In this document: one piece after another, positions 38,929 to 47,105 of the stretch | Layout: each line of letters opens with the position of its first letter | Numbering within the stretch: the stretch's first letter is position 1 | From: Clostridia bacterium | GTDB taxonomy: Bacteria; Bacillota; Clostridia; Christensenellales; Borkfalkiaceae | NCBI GenBank assembly: GCA_017399035.1 | Contig: JAFQEM010000012.1 | Coordinates: forward strand, 1 to 48,061 | Length of the DNA: 48,061 bases | Direction: 5' to 3' | Notes under the pieces: model-generated | Told to the model about the DNA's origin: nothing | Databases searched by the model: none | What the model saw: the letters and a program-made list of their open reading frames with translations, nothing else | Translations under genes and position numbers: made by a program

Positions 38929-39909
38929 TTATTCCCACTCAATGGTTGCAGGCGCTTTGGGTGAAAGGTCATAAAGTACACGGCAAACACCTTTAACTTC
39001 TGCTAAAATTCTGTCTGCAATCTTTTTCAAAACTGCCCAGTCAATTTCCGGCACGGTTGCGGTCATAGCGTCAACGGTGTTCACGGCACGGATAATAACA
39101 GGCCAGTCAAACACTCTCTTTCCGTCACGAACGCCCGTTGAACGGAAATCGGGAACAACCGTAAAGAATTGCCAAACTTTATCCGTAAGGTTAGCCTTGT
39201 CAAATTCTTCACGCAAAATTGCATCTGATTCACGAAGAGCCTCAAGTCTGTTGCGTTCAATAGCGCCAAGACATCTAACGCCCAAACCAGGACCGGGGAA
39301 GGGTTGGCGGTCAACCATTGCTTTGGGCAAGCCTAAAGCGTAGCCAACAACTCTAACTTCGTCTTTATATAAAAGTCTAACTGGTTCAACAAGTTCAAAC
39401 TGCAAATCTTCTGGCAAACCACCAACGTTGTGATGCGCCTTAACGCCGTCGCTTTCAATAATATCGGGGTAAATTGTGCCTTGTGCTAAAAACTCAATGC
39501 CTTCAAGTTTTCTAGCCTCTTCTTCAAAAATGCGTATAAATTCTGCGCCGATAATCTTTCTTTTAGTTTCGGGGTCTTCAACGCCTTTAAGTTTTTCAAG
39601 ATAACGTTCGGTTGCGTCAATATAAACTAGGTTAGCGTCTAAACCGTCTTTAAAAACTTTAATAACTTGTTCGCTTTCGCCCTTACGCATAAGCCCGTGG
39701 TTTACGTGTACGCAAACAAGTTGTTTGCCTATTGCTTTTATCAAAAGAGCGGCAACCACCGAACTGTCAACCCCACCAGATAGTGCAAGAAGAACTTTCT
39801 TGTCTTTAACTTGTTCACGGATAAGTTTAACTTGTTCGTCAATAAATGCGTTTGCAAGTTCAACGGTTGTGATGCGCGCCATATTTTCAGGTCTTTTGTT
39901 TAAATCCAT
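38929..39909 (-). CDS. guaA: GMP synthetase, ATP-pyrophosphatase subunit only
   Basis: Converts XMP to GMP by adenylation and amination. At 326 residues it contains the ATP-PPase domain (LLALSGGVDSSVVAALL P-loop, HVNHGLMRKGE, FLAQGTIYPDIIES, HHNVGGLPEDLQFELVEPVRLLYKDEVR in parts, GRQPFPGPGLGVRCLG as RQPFPGPGLGVR) and the GuaA dimerisation domain ending DLSPKAPATIEWE. The N-terminal glutamine amidotransferase domain of usual bacterial GuaA (about 510-525 residues) is absent, as in archaeal two-subunit enzymes. The start is complete (ATG with GGAGA), so this is not a truncation by frameshift. No amidotransferase gene is in the window. Confidence 0.93.
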   Translation of the reverse strand: MDLNKRPENMARITTVELANAFIDEQVKLIREQVKDKKVLLALSGGVDSSVVAALLIKAIGKQLVCVHVNHGLMRKGESEQVIKVFKDGLDANLVYIDATERYLEKLKGVEDPETKRKIIGAEFIRIFEEEARKLEGIEFLAQGTIYPDIIESDGVKAHHNVGGLPEDLQFELVEPVRLLYKDEVRVVGYALGLPKAMVDRQPFPGPGLGVRCLGAIERNRLEALRESDAILREEFDKANLTDKVWQFFTVVPDFRSTGVRDGKRVFDWPVIIRAVNTVDAMTATVPEIDWAVLKKIADRILAEVKGVCRVLYDLSPKAPATIEWE

Positions 39910-39942
39910 AAATAATCTCCGTACAAAATTTTGTATATATCA

Positions 39943-39971
39943 ATTATACACCGCATTGAAGTCAATTTCAA
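39943..39971 (-). promoter_or_regulatory. Promoter of guaA
   Basis: Minus-strand TTGAAA (39971-39966), 17 bp, TATAAT (39948-39943). A perfect 14-bp palindrome, TACAAAATTTTGTA (39922-39935), lies in the short leader and could be an operator. No purine riboswitch is seen. Confidence 0.65.
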
Positions 39972-40133
39972 GTGTTTTTAATATAAAAATTATTCTTAAA
40001 ACATTAAAATTTTTTAGCAACACTATAATTACATAAAATATTTTTTATATTTTCGCTTAAGGTATCGTTTTATTATTAAACGATTTTATAATCAAATTTT
40101 AGGTTAAAATTTATGTTCGGTCAAAAAAGCGTT

Positions 40134-40161
40134 TTGAAAATTTTGGCGGTTGTGATATAAT
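40134..40161 (+). promoter_or_regulatory. Promoter of the DMT transporter / sodium symporter unit
   Basis: TTGAAA (40134-40139), 16 bp, TATAAT (40156-40161). Confidence 0.55.
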
Positions 40162-40181
40162 AAGCAAGATATTTTTTTAAA

Positions 40182-40204
40182 TAGCAATCTAAATAAGATT
40201 GCTA
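40182..40204 (+). other. Leader hairpin; rest of the 39.9-40.28 kb spacer shows no gene
   Basis: TAGCAATCT pairs with AGATTGCTA (5-nt loop) in the leader before the DMT transporter. No T-tail follows on the plus strand. Apart from the two promoters, this AT-rich spacer shows nothing else I can support. Confidence 0.5.
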
Positions 40205-40279
40205 AAAACACTTTTAAGTCACGGCTAAGTAATTAAAAAACGCTAACGGTTGATAAAAACGCTGTCAATGGAGAATAAA

Positions 40280-41221
40280 ATGCTTAAAAATTCTAAAAAA
40301 CTTAATCTTTTAGGGCAAGCGTTGTTGCTTTTAGCCACCCTTGTTTGGGGAACTTCTTTCGTTATTTTAAAAGATACTATATCGCAAGTTCCCGCAATGT
40401 ACGTTATAGCAATAAGGTTCTTGTTTGCAGGCGTTGTTTTCTCTTTCGTCTTTTTGAAAAAAATCATAAAAGCGTCAAAATATTCTTTAATTTCGGGCGT
40501 TATCGTTGGGCTTATGGTGGCGGGGGCTTACGTAACGCAAACTTACGGATTGTCTTTAACAACACCGGGAAGAAACGCTTTCGTAACTTCTTCTTACTGC
40601 GTTATGTGTCCGTTTTTGTTGTGGTTTTTCTTTAAGCAAAAACCCACCCTTAAAAACGTAGTCTGCGCTGTTTTGTGCGTGGTTGGTATAGGTTTAATCG
40701 CCTTATCGGGTGATAAAAGTTCGGGCAGTCAGTTGTTGTTTGGCGACGGCTTAACGCTAATCTCTGCAGTATTTTTCGGTTTGCAAATTATATTTTTAGA
40801 CCGCTTTCAAAAAAAAGGGGCGGATACTAGCGTAGTTATTGCCGTTGAATTGTTTACGGCAGGCGTGGTGTTTGCAATTATCACTTTTGCTTTTGAGTTG
40901 CCTTATTACGGCATACAAAAATATGCGCTTAACACAAATCAACTGCTAAACATAGGTTATCTTGCTGTTGCTTGTACTCTGTTCGCTCAAACTGCTCAAA
41001 CGGTTGGTCAAAAGTTTACAACGGCAAATCAATCTTCACTTATTTTAAGTTTAGAATCGGTTTTCGGTATGCTTTTTTCGGTTGTAATGGGGGCGGAAAA
41101 ACTTTCGGTTATTTTATGTATAGGGTTTGCCGTAGTGTTTACTGCAATTATTATAAGTGAATTACAGTTTGAAAAAAAAGGCGCGCAATTAAATGCGTTG
41201 GAGGATAAATATGGAAAGTAA
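40280..41221 (+). CDS. EamA-family DMT transporter
   Basis: A 313-residue protein with ten membrane segments in two EamA halves. LLLLATLVWGTSFVILKDTI is the classic opening; YVTQTYGLSLTTPGRNAFVTS and FTTANQSSLILSLESVFGMLFSVV are conserved late features. Substrate unknown. Two nearer in-frame ATGs exist; 40280 has GGAGA 5 nt upstream, the spacing used elsewhere here. It overlaps the sodium symporter gene by 11 nt. Confidence 0.88.
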   Translation: MLKNSKKLNLLGQALLLLATLVWGTSFVILKDTISQVPAMYVIAIRFLFAGVVFSFVFLKKIIKASKYSLISGVIVGLMVAGAYVTQTYGLSLTTPGRNAFVTSSYCVMCPFLLWFFFKQKPTLKNVVCAVLCVVGIGLIALSGDKSSGSQLLFGDGLTLISAVFFGLQIIFLDRFQKKGADTSVVIAVELFTAGVVFAIITFAFELPYYGIQKYALNTNQLLNIGYLAVACTLFAQTAQTVGQKFTTANQSSLILSLESVFGMLFSVVMGAEKLSVILCIGFAVVFTAIIISELQFEKKGAQLNALEDKYGK

Positions 41222-42632
41222 AACTAATTTTACCGCGCAAGGGGAAAGAGAAAAGTTTGGGTCTAGGCTTGGCTTTATTCTAATTTCTGCAGGTTGCGCT
41301 ATAGGGCTTGGAAACGTTTGGCGTTTTCCGTATATCGTAAGTCAATACGGCGGTGCTGCTTTTATCTTGTTATATTTGCTGTTCTTGGTAATTTTCGGCT
41401 TGCCTATTATGACTATGGAATTTGCCGTGGGCAGAGCCAGTCAAAAAAGTATTGCAAATTCGTTTACCGCTCTTGAACCAAAAGGCACAAAATGGCACTG
41501 GTTCAGTTGGGTGGGTATGGTCGGTAATTATCTTTTAATGATGTTTTACACCGTCGTTACCGCTTGGATGTTTATTTATTTTTATAAGATGATTGCAGGC
41601 GATTTCGTTGGACAAACTTCAACTGAAGTTTCCGCACAGTTTGACGCAATGAACGCTAATCCGTGGTTGCTTGTCGGCGTAACTGCTCTAGTCGTTGCGC
41701 TGGGTGTAGTGGTGTGTTCGTTGGGGCTTAAAAAGGGTGTTGAAAAAATCAACAAAATTATGATGCTTTGTTTACTTGCAATAATTTTGGTGCTTGCCGT
41801 TTACGTTTGCACGCTTGACGGCGCGGGCGAAGGGCTTAAATATTATCTAGTGCCTAATTTTAACAATATCGTTTACGACGCCGATGGTAATTTCATTTTA
41901 GGTCAAGTGGTTTTTGCTGCGTTGGGTCAAGCGTTTTTTACCCTTTCAATAGGTATGGGTTCAATGGCAATTTTCGGAAGTTATATAAAGAAAGACAGAA
42001 GTCTTTTTGGCGAATCTGCATCAATCGCATTGCTTGACACGGGCGTTGCTTTCGTTGCAGGGTTAATTGTTATTCCCGCAACTTTCGTTTACCCAGTTGA
42101 GGGTGCGGAAACTGGTGGACCAGGTCTTATATTTAAAACCTTACCAAACATTTTTAATCATCTAGAAGGTGGCAGAATTTGGGGTGCGTTCTTCTTTTTG
42201 TTTATGATTTTTGCTGCAATGAGTACGGTAACCGCCGTATTTGAAAATATAATTGCGTTTGGTATGGATAAATGGGGTTGGTCAAGAAAAAAATCTTGCA
42301 TAATTAACGTAATTTTATTATTCGTATTAGTATTGCCTTGTATATTAGGGTTTAACGTTTTATCTGCCTTTACGCCTCTTGGTCCTAAAACGAGTATTAT
42401 GGATTTGGAAGATTTTATAGTCAGCAACAATATTTTACCGTTAGGTTCTTTGATTTACGTGCTGTTTTGCACTTTTGATAAAAAGGCTTGGGGTTGGAAT
42501 AACTTTTTGACCGAGGCTAACCAAGGTAAGGGGCTAAAGATTTCTAAAAATCTGCGCATATATTGTAAATACGTTTTGCCTATATTGCTAATAATTTTTT
42601 ACGTTTACGGTATAGTTAGTATGTTTATTTAA
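41211..42632 (+). CDS. Neurotransmitter:sodium symporter (NSS) family transporter
   Basis: A 473-residue LeuT-fold transporter that couples uptake of an amino acid or related solute to sodium. The TM1 signature GFILISAGCAIGLGNVWRFPY is clear, followed by FGLPIMTMEFAVGRASQ; about eleven membrane segments. TM6 contains GQAFFTLSIGMGSMAIFGSY, the unwound substrate-binding helix. Bacterial members often carry tryptophan, tyrosine or other amino acids; the substrate cannot be told. GGAGG RBS. Overlap with the DMT gene shows one operon. Confidence 0.9.
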   Translation: MESKTNFTAQGEREKFGSRLGFILISAGCAIGLGNVWRFPYIVSQYGGAAFILLYLLFLVIFGLPIMTMEFAVGRASQKSIANSFTALEPKGTKWHWFSWVGMVGNYLLMMFYTVVTAWMFIYFYKMIAGDFVGQTSTEVSAQFDAMNANPWLLVGVTALVVALGVVVCSLGLKKGVEKINKIMMLCLLAIILVLAVYVCTLDGAGEGLKYYLVPNFNNIVYDADGNFILGQVVFAALGQAFFTLSIGMGSMAIFGSYIKKDRSLFGESASIALLDTGVAFVAGLIVIPATFVYPVEGAETGGPGLIFKTLPNIFNHLEGGRIWGAFFFLFMIFAAMSTVTAVFENIIAFGMDKWGWSRKKSCIINVILLFVLVLPCILGFNVLSAFTPLGPKTSIMDLEDFIVSNNILPLGSLIYVLFCTFDKKAWGWNNFLTEANQGKGLKISKNLRIYCKYVLPILLIIFYVYGIVSMFI

Positions 42633-42645
42633 TCTTTGTAAAAAA

Positions 42646-43007
42646 GACGGCAGGTTGTTGGGGCGTTCCTATAAGGGAATTTTAATTTAATACAAAAGTG
42701 TAGCCCACTATACTTCGCTTTAAGGCGAAATATGGTGGGCTTTTCTTATCCACAAAAGATTAAGATAATTTAGTTTTATTTTTAGCCTTGTGGCTAAAAG
42801 TTGTATTGCTTGTTTTACAAGCAGTTATATTTTGGCTACGCCAAAGTTATATTAAATAAATCCACAACTTGCCGTTAGGCAAATTTCACCTAGGCAAATT
42901 TCACCGCCGTAGGCGATATCACCCGTTGTTAGACGGATATAACAAATCCGTTTGTGGATTTATTTAGTTGCCGAATCCCTTGTAGGGACTCGGCTTACAC
43001 CTGCCGT
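42646..43007. repeat. Hairpin-array element with terminal inverted repeats (MITE-like), copy 4
   Basis: A 360-bp non-coding element bounded by ACGGCAGGT (42647-42655) and ACCTGCCGT (42999-43007). Inside are at least eight hairpins: AGCCCAC/GTGGGCT with TTCGC/GCGAA (42702-42741, T-rich tail, may end the symporter transcript), TTTTAGCC/GGCTAAAA, TGCTTGT/ACAAGCA, TTTGGC/GCCAAA, a 14-bp perfect outer stem (42854-42867 with 42952-42965) holding TTGCC/GGCAA, two AAATTTCACC direct repeats and ACGGAT/ATCCGT, then GCCGA-TCCCT/AGGGA-TCGGC. No reading frame. Such layouts suggest a non-autonomous mobile repeat. Confidence 0.7.
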
Positions 43008-43081
43008 TTTTCATTTTAAACATATGCTCATATATATTATTTTAACGCAATTTTTTAATACGCTTGCGCATGCGTTAGTGA

Positions 43082-43831
43082 TTAAAGGAATAAAAATTTA
43101 GCCTTTATAGGCACTTTAAAATAACTTTCTAAATCACGGTCGCTTACTATATAATCTACGTCGCTTACGTTGCACAATCTAAACGGCGCGGATTTTCCAA
43201 ATTTACTGTTGTCGCACAAAAACACGCTTTTTGCAGAGTTTTTTATCATTGACATTCTCAACACGTTTTCTTGTTCAAAACAATCAAAAATTTCCCCGTC
43301 GTCGTAAATGGTTTGCGCAGAGAAAAAAGATATGTCTGCGTGTATGTTTTTTATCATTGATTCGGCGTAATGACCTATCAAAACCGACGTATTTTCAGAA
43401 GATAAATGTCCGCCCGTAGAGTAGGCGTTTATATGATATTTTGAAAGTAAAGACAAGGTATCTACGCCGTTTGTGAAAACTTTTATATTCTTAAATTCAG
43501 ATAGATATTCTGCAATAAAAAATGATGACGTAGAGCCGTCTAAAAATATAACGTCGCCGTTTTTAATAAGTTTTATTGCGGCAAGCGCTATTTTCTTTTT
43601 TTCAAGACTGTTAGAGTGCACCCTAAACGAAAAACTAGGGAAATAATTTTTCTCGTCGTTAATTTGCGCGCCACCCCTAGTTCTAGTTATAAGCCCTTTG
43701 TTTTGCAAGTCCGTAAGTTTGCGCCTTATCGTAGATTCACTAACGTCTATAAGTTTTGCAAGTTGTTCGGTCTTGATAAATTCTTTATCTTTAATTATTT
43801 GCAAAAGTTCTTTTTCTGTGGTTTCTTTCAT
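43082..43831 (-). CDS. DeoR-family repressor (GlpR-like)
   Basis: A 249-residue sugar-phosphate-responsive repressor: DeoR helix-turn-helix (residues about 5-55, LLQIIKDKEFIKTEQLAKLIDVSESTIRRKLTDL in parts, GLITRTRGGAQ) and a DeoRC sensor domain (IALAAIKLIKNGDVIFLDGSTSSFFIAEYL in parts, FTNGVDTLSLL, DISFFSAQTI). Its divergence from the glycerol-3-phosphate dehydrogenase-like operon suggests GlpR function. The start at 43831 has AAAGGAG; the frame is open 21 codons further upstream through the operator region. Confidence 0.87.
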   Translation of the reverse strand: MKETTEKELLQIIKDKEFIKTEQLAKLIDVSESTIRRKLTDLQNKGLITRTRGGAQINDEKNYFPSFSFRVHSNSLEKKKIALAAIKLIKNGDVIFLDGSTSSFFIAEYLSEFKNIKVFTNGVDTLSLLSKYHINAYSTGGHLSSENTSVLIGHYAESMIKNIHADISFFSAQTIYDDGEIFDCFEQENVLRMSMIKNSAKSVFLCDNSKFGKSAPFRLCNVSDVDYIVSDRDLESYFKVPIKAKFLFL

Positions 43832-43864
43832 TTTATATGCTCCTTTGCTCGTTTTTGAGCGCGC

Positions 43865-43975
43865 ATTATTGCTTAAACTTTCTATTTTGAGCAATAATTT
43901 AATTTACTTTGTAATATTTTGCACGTTTTGAATGTTTTTATTATAATATAAAAAAATGCTTTTGTAAAGTAAATT
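43865..43975. promoter_or_regulatory. Candidate DeoR/GlpR operators in the divergent spacer
   Basis: Two inverted repeats: ATTATTGCT (43865-43873) with AGCAATAAT (43890-43898), and AATTTACTTT (43901-43910) with AAAGTAAATT (43966-43975). The second pair brackets the operon promoter, so looping or dual-site repression is possible. Confidence 0.55.
43919..43947 (+). promoter_or_regulatory. Promoter of the glycerol-3-phosphate oxidoreductase operon
   Basis: TTGCAC (43919-43924), 17 bp, TATAAT (43942-43947). Confidence 0.68.
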
Positions 43976-43994
43976 TAAGTTAGGGAGTTAGTTT

Positions 43995-45425
43995 ATGTAT
44001 GACGTTGTTGTCGTAGGTGGCGGAATTATCGGTGGCGCGATTTTGAGAGAACTCACACGCTATCGCTTAAAAGTATGTTTGATTGAAAAACAGAGCGACG
44101 TTGCTATGGGGCAAAGTAGAGCCAACAGCGGTATTGTGCACGCAGGGTTTGACGCGCCCGTTGGTTCGCTTAAAGCAAAGTTTAACGTGCTTGGTAACGC
44201 TATGATGGAAAATTACGCAAAAGAGTTGTCGGTTAAGTTTAAGCGCAACGGTTCTTTGGTGGTTGCTTTTTCTGCCGAAGACATGGTTACACTTTCAGAA
44301 CTTAAAGCACGCGGTGAAGAAAACGGCGTTACCGATTTGAAAATTCTTGATGCGGATAGCCTTTTTGAACTAGAACCTAATATTTCTAAAAATGCTTTAG
44401 GCGCGCTTTACGCACCTACTGGCGGAATAGTTTGCCCTTATAAACTTACGGTTGCCGTGGTTGGCAACGCAATGGATAACGGCGCAGACCTTTACACTAA
44501 CTTTGAAGTATCTTCCATTTCGGGAAAGTTTGGCGATTTTACAATTAGTTCGCAAGACGGGCAAAATGTTAAAACTAAAATTATTATAAATTGTGCAGGC
44601 ATAGGCTGTCAAAAGATAGCAAATTTGGCGGGTGATTATTCGTTTACGATAGGCGGAAGAAAAGGGGAATATATTTTGCTTGACAGAGAGTGTGAAAACT
44701 TTGTAAAGCAAACCTTGTTTTTTACGCCAAGCAAAAAGGGTAAAGGTATATTAGTTTCACCAACGGTAGACGGTAATATTATTTTAGGACCTACCGCAAA
44801 AGAGGTTGACGACGCAAACGTTCTCACCAGCGAAGAGGGGCTTAAAGAAGTTCAAGAAAAGGCGTCTAAAATGTGTGAAAACGTTCCTTTTGGTCAAACT
44901 ATAACTTCGTTTGCAGGAACTCGCGCGTTTTGTGATAGACACGACTTTATAATTGAAGAAAGTAAAAGCGTGTCAGGGCTTATAAACTGTGCGGGCATAG
45001 AGTCGCCGGGGCTTACTAGCGCACCCGCTATTGCAAAATTCGTTGTGGAAAAACTTGTTTCTAGCCGTATCGATTTAAGGTTCAACACCTCTTTTAACGG
45101 ACATAGAGAACCAACTGACTTTTTTAATTCTCTCTCTATTGAGCAAAAAAATCAACTTATAAAAGAAAAGCCAGAATACGGAAAAATAGTTTGTCGTTGT
45201 GAAAAAATTACTGAAGGGGAAATTATTCACGCAATAAAAACCAACCCACCTGCTACGGATATTGACGCTGTTAAAAGAAGAACTCGTGCAGGAATGGGCA
45301 GATGTCAGGGCGGTTTTTGTCAACCCCAAGTTGCTGAAATTATTGCGCGAGAACTTGGTATTCCACTTGAAAAAGTTACCAAGTTTGGAAAAGGTTCTTA
45401 TCTTTTAAGGGGGAAAACCAAATGA
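43995..45425 (+). CDS. GlpA-like FAD-dependent glycerol-3-phosphate dehydrogenase with BFD [2Fe-2S] domain
   Basis: A 476-residue flavoprotein, probably oxidising glycerol-3-phosphate to dihydroxyacetone phosphate. The DAO domain starts VVVVGGGIIGGAILREL, with SRANSGIVHAGFDAP, CPYKLTVA and GGRKGEYILLDRE. The C-terminal BFD-like domain (about 390-476) carries VCRCEKITEGEI and RCQGGFCQPQV, four cysteines for a [2Fe-2S] cluster. This is the clostridial form found with a second flavoprotein and a DUF1667 protein. The stop overlaps the next ATG by 4 nt. RBS GGGAG. Confidence 0.88.
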   Translation: MYDVVVVGGGIIGGAILRELTRYRLKVCLIEKQSDVAMGQSRANSGIVHAGFDAPVGSLKAKFNVLGNAMMENYAKELSVKFKRNGSLVVAFSAEDMVTLSELKARGEENGVTDLKILDADSLFELEPNISKNALGALYAPTGGIVCPYKLTVAVVGNAMDNGADLYTNFEVSSISGKFGDFTISSQDGQNVKTKIIINCAGIGCQKIANLAGDYSFTIGGRKGEYILLDRECENFVKQTLFFTPSKKGKGILVSPTVDGNIILGPTAKEVDDANVLTSEEGLKEVQEKASKMCENVPFGQTITSFAGTRAFCDRHDFIIEESKSVSGLINCAGIESPGLTSAPAIAKFVVEKLVSSRIDLRFNTSFNGHREPTDFFNSLSIEQKNQLIKEKPEYGKIVCRCEKITEGEIIHAIKTNPPATDIDAVKRRTRAGMGRCQGGFCQPQVAEIIARELGIPLEKVTKFGKGSYLLRGKTK

Positions 45426-46678
45426 AAAATTACGACGTGGTTATAATAGGCGGTGGTCCTGCAGGGCTTGCCGCAGGTATAAAAGCTTACGATTACGGCG
45501 CAAAAGTGCTTATAATCGAGCGTGAAGAAATTACTGGTGGAATATTAAATCAGTGCATACATAACGGCTTTGGTTTAACTAGGTTTAAAGAAAGTCTTTC
45601 AGGCCCTGAATATGCCTCAAGGTTTATAGAACAGGTAGCAAAGAGAGATATTGACGTGCTTACTGAAACCACTGTGTTATCCATTGATAAAAACAATAAA
45701 ACGGTAACTGCAATAAATTCAAAAGAGGGTATTTTTGAAGTTAACGCAAAAGCAATAGTTCTTGCAATGGGTTGTAGAGAACGTAGTAAAGGCGCTCTAA
45801 ATATTGCAGGGTCAAGACCGTCTGGCTTATATTCAGCGGGTACTGCTCAAAAATACGTAAATATAAAAGGTTATCTTCCGGGTAAAGAAGTGGTTATTTT
45901 AGGGTCGGGCGATATCGGTCTTATTATGGCAAGGCGTATGACGCTTGAGGGTGCAACGGTTAAAGCCGTTTGTGAAATTATGCCCTATTCAAGCGGTCTA
46001 AAAAGAAATATCGTTCAATGTCTTGACGACTTTGGTATTCCGCTATATTTAAGCCACACTATCGTAGATATAGAGGGTAAAGATAGGGTAACTGCCGTAA
46101 CTATTTGTCAAGTAGACCAAAATAAAAAACCTATAAAGGGAACTGAAAAGCGTTTTGAGTGTGATACGGTGTTGTTTTCAGTTGGGCTTATACCCGAAAA
46201 CGAACTTGCAAAAGATGCAGGTATTGAACTCAATAGGTTGACAAAAGGCGCAACCGTGTATCAAAATCGTGAAACAACCTCGTCAGGAATTTTCGCTTGC
46301 GGTAACGTTTTACACGTGCACGACCTTGTGGATTTTGTTTCTGAAGAGGCTGAAATTGCAGGTATAAGTGCAGCGCAATACGCGCTTAACGGCGCAAAAG
46401 AACACGACTCGGTAGATTGTATTGCAGGGGATAACGTAAGTTACGTTTTACCTCAAAAGATTGATAAAAATTTATCGGGGGCAGTAAAACTGTTTTTCAG
46501 GGTAAGAAAATCTCTAAACAACTGCAAAGTTAAAGTATGCGTTGGTGATAAAACGGTTATTGAAACTAAAAAGCGTGTGGTTCGTCCCGGTGAAATGGAA
46601 CACGTTTTAATTGCTGAAGATAAAATAAAAAGTTTAGACGGCAACGTTACCGTGTCGATAGAGGGGTGTGAATTATGA
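45422..46678 (+). CDS. NAD(P)/FAD-dependent oxidoreductase, partner of the GlpA-like protein
   Basis: A 418-residue pyridine nucleotide-disulfide type oxidoreductase: FAD site VVIIGGGPAGLAAGIKAYDYGAKVLIIE (in parts), EITGGILNQCIHNGFG, VLAMGCRERSKGA, a second dinucleotide motif VVILGSGDIGLIMARRM and GIFACGNVLHVHDLVDFVSEEAEIAG (in parts). It probably passes electrons between the GlpA-like dehydrogenase and NAD or another carrier, in the place of GlpB. Both junctions in the trio overlap by 4 nt (ATGA), which points to a stoichiometric complex. Confidence 0.88.
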   Translation: MKNYDVVIIGGGPAGLAAGIKAYDYGAKVLIIEREEITGGILNQCIHNGFGLTRFKESLSGPEYASRFIEQVAKRDIDVLTETTVLSIDKNNKTVTAINSKEGIFEVNAKAIVLAMGCRERSKGALNIAGSRPSGLYSAGTAQKYVNIKGYLPGKEVVILGSGDIGLIMARRMTLEGATVKAVCEIMPYSSGLKRNIVQCLDDFGIPLYLSHTIVDIEGKDRVTAVTICQVDQNKKPIKGTEKRFECDTVLFSVGLIPENELAKDAGIELNRLTKGATVYQNRETTSSGIFACGNVLHVHDLVDFVSEEAEIAGISAAQYALNGAKEHDSVDCIAGDNVSYVLPQKIDKNLSGAVKLFFRVRKSLNNCKVKVCVGDKTVIETKKRVVRPGEMEHVLIAEDKIKSLDGNVTVSIEGCEL

Positions 46679-47016
46679 AATTGACTTGTATAGAATGCCC
46701 TATGGGGTGTGAAATTGAAGTTGTTGTAACAGACGGGGTAGTTTCGGTTAGTGGAAACGGTTGCCCAAGAGGTAAACTTTACGCACAGAACGAAACGGTT
46801 TGCCCAAGAAGAGTTTTAACGACCACCGTTATGACTGAAAAAGGAATTCCAGTTAGCGTAAAAACGGATAAACCAGTAAAGAAGAGTGAAATGCAAGACC
46901 TTATGCAAAAGATAAATAAAATTACCGTTTGCACCCCAGTTAAGATAGGTCAAATAATTGAAAATAATTTAACTGAAGACATAAATCTTGTTGCAACTTC
47001 TACGTTAAATAAATAA
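46675..47016 (+). CDS. DUF1667 cysteine-rich protein
   Basis: A 113-residue protein with MKLTCIECPMGCEIEV, GNGCPRGKLYAQNE and VCPRRVLTTTV: six cysteines in a CxxCxxxC...C...C pattern suited to an iron-sulfur or zinc site. The rest (about 55-105) is the helical end with VKKSEMQDLMQKINKI. DUF1667 proteins accompany the two flavoproteins above in many Clostridia and are taken as the third subunit. Exact role unknown. It overlaps the preceding gene by 4 nt. Confidence 0.88.
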   Translation: MKLTCIECPMGCEIEVVVTDGVVSVSGNGCPRGKLYAQNETVCPRRVLTTTVMTEKGIPVSVKTDKPVKKSEMQDLMQKINKITVCTPVKIGQIIENNLTEDINLVATSTLNK

Positions 47017-47024
47017 AAAAACGC

Positions 47025-47053
47025 TTTACAAATAAATGCAAAAGTGCTATACT
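47025..47053 (+). promoter_or_regulatory. Promoter of the HAD phosphatase gene
   Basis: TTTACA (47025-47030), 17 bp, TATACT (47048-47053); start predicted near 47060. Confidence 0.68.
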
Positions 47054-47055
47054 TT

Positions 47056-47090
47056 AACAATTCCCGCTAGATATGGTAGGAATTGTTTTT
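47056..47090 (+). terminator. Hairpin with T-run at the transcript start (terminator or attenuator)
   Basis: AACAATTCC (47056-47064) pairs with GGAATTGTT (47079-47087), then TTT. It can end the upstream glp-like operon, but for transcripts from the 47025 promoter it lies at the very 5' end. Confidence 0.6.
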
Positions 47091-47105
47091 ATTTGGAGGG
47101 GTTTT

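Noticed and set aside
42854-42965. CRISPR-like array because of repeated AAATTTCACC words.
   Set aside because: Repeats are only about 10 bp, irregularly spaced and part of nested hairpins; no cas genes.
43019-43081. Palindromic ACGCTTGCGCATGCGT near the DeoR gene end as an origin or recombination site.
   Set aside because: More simply part of a weak terminator for the DeoR gene; no supporting neighbours.
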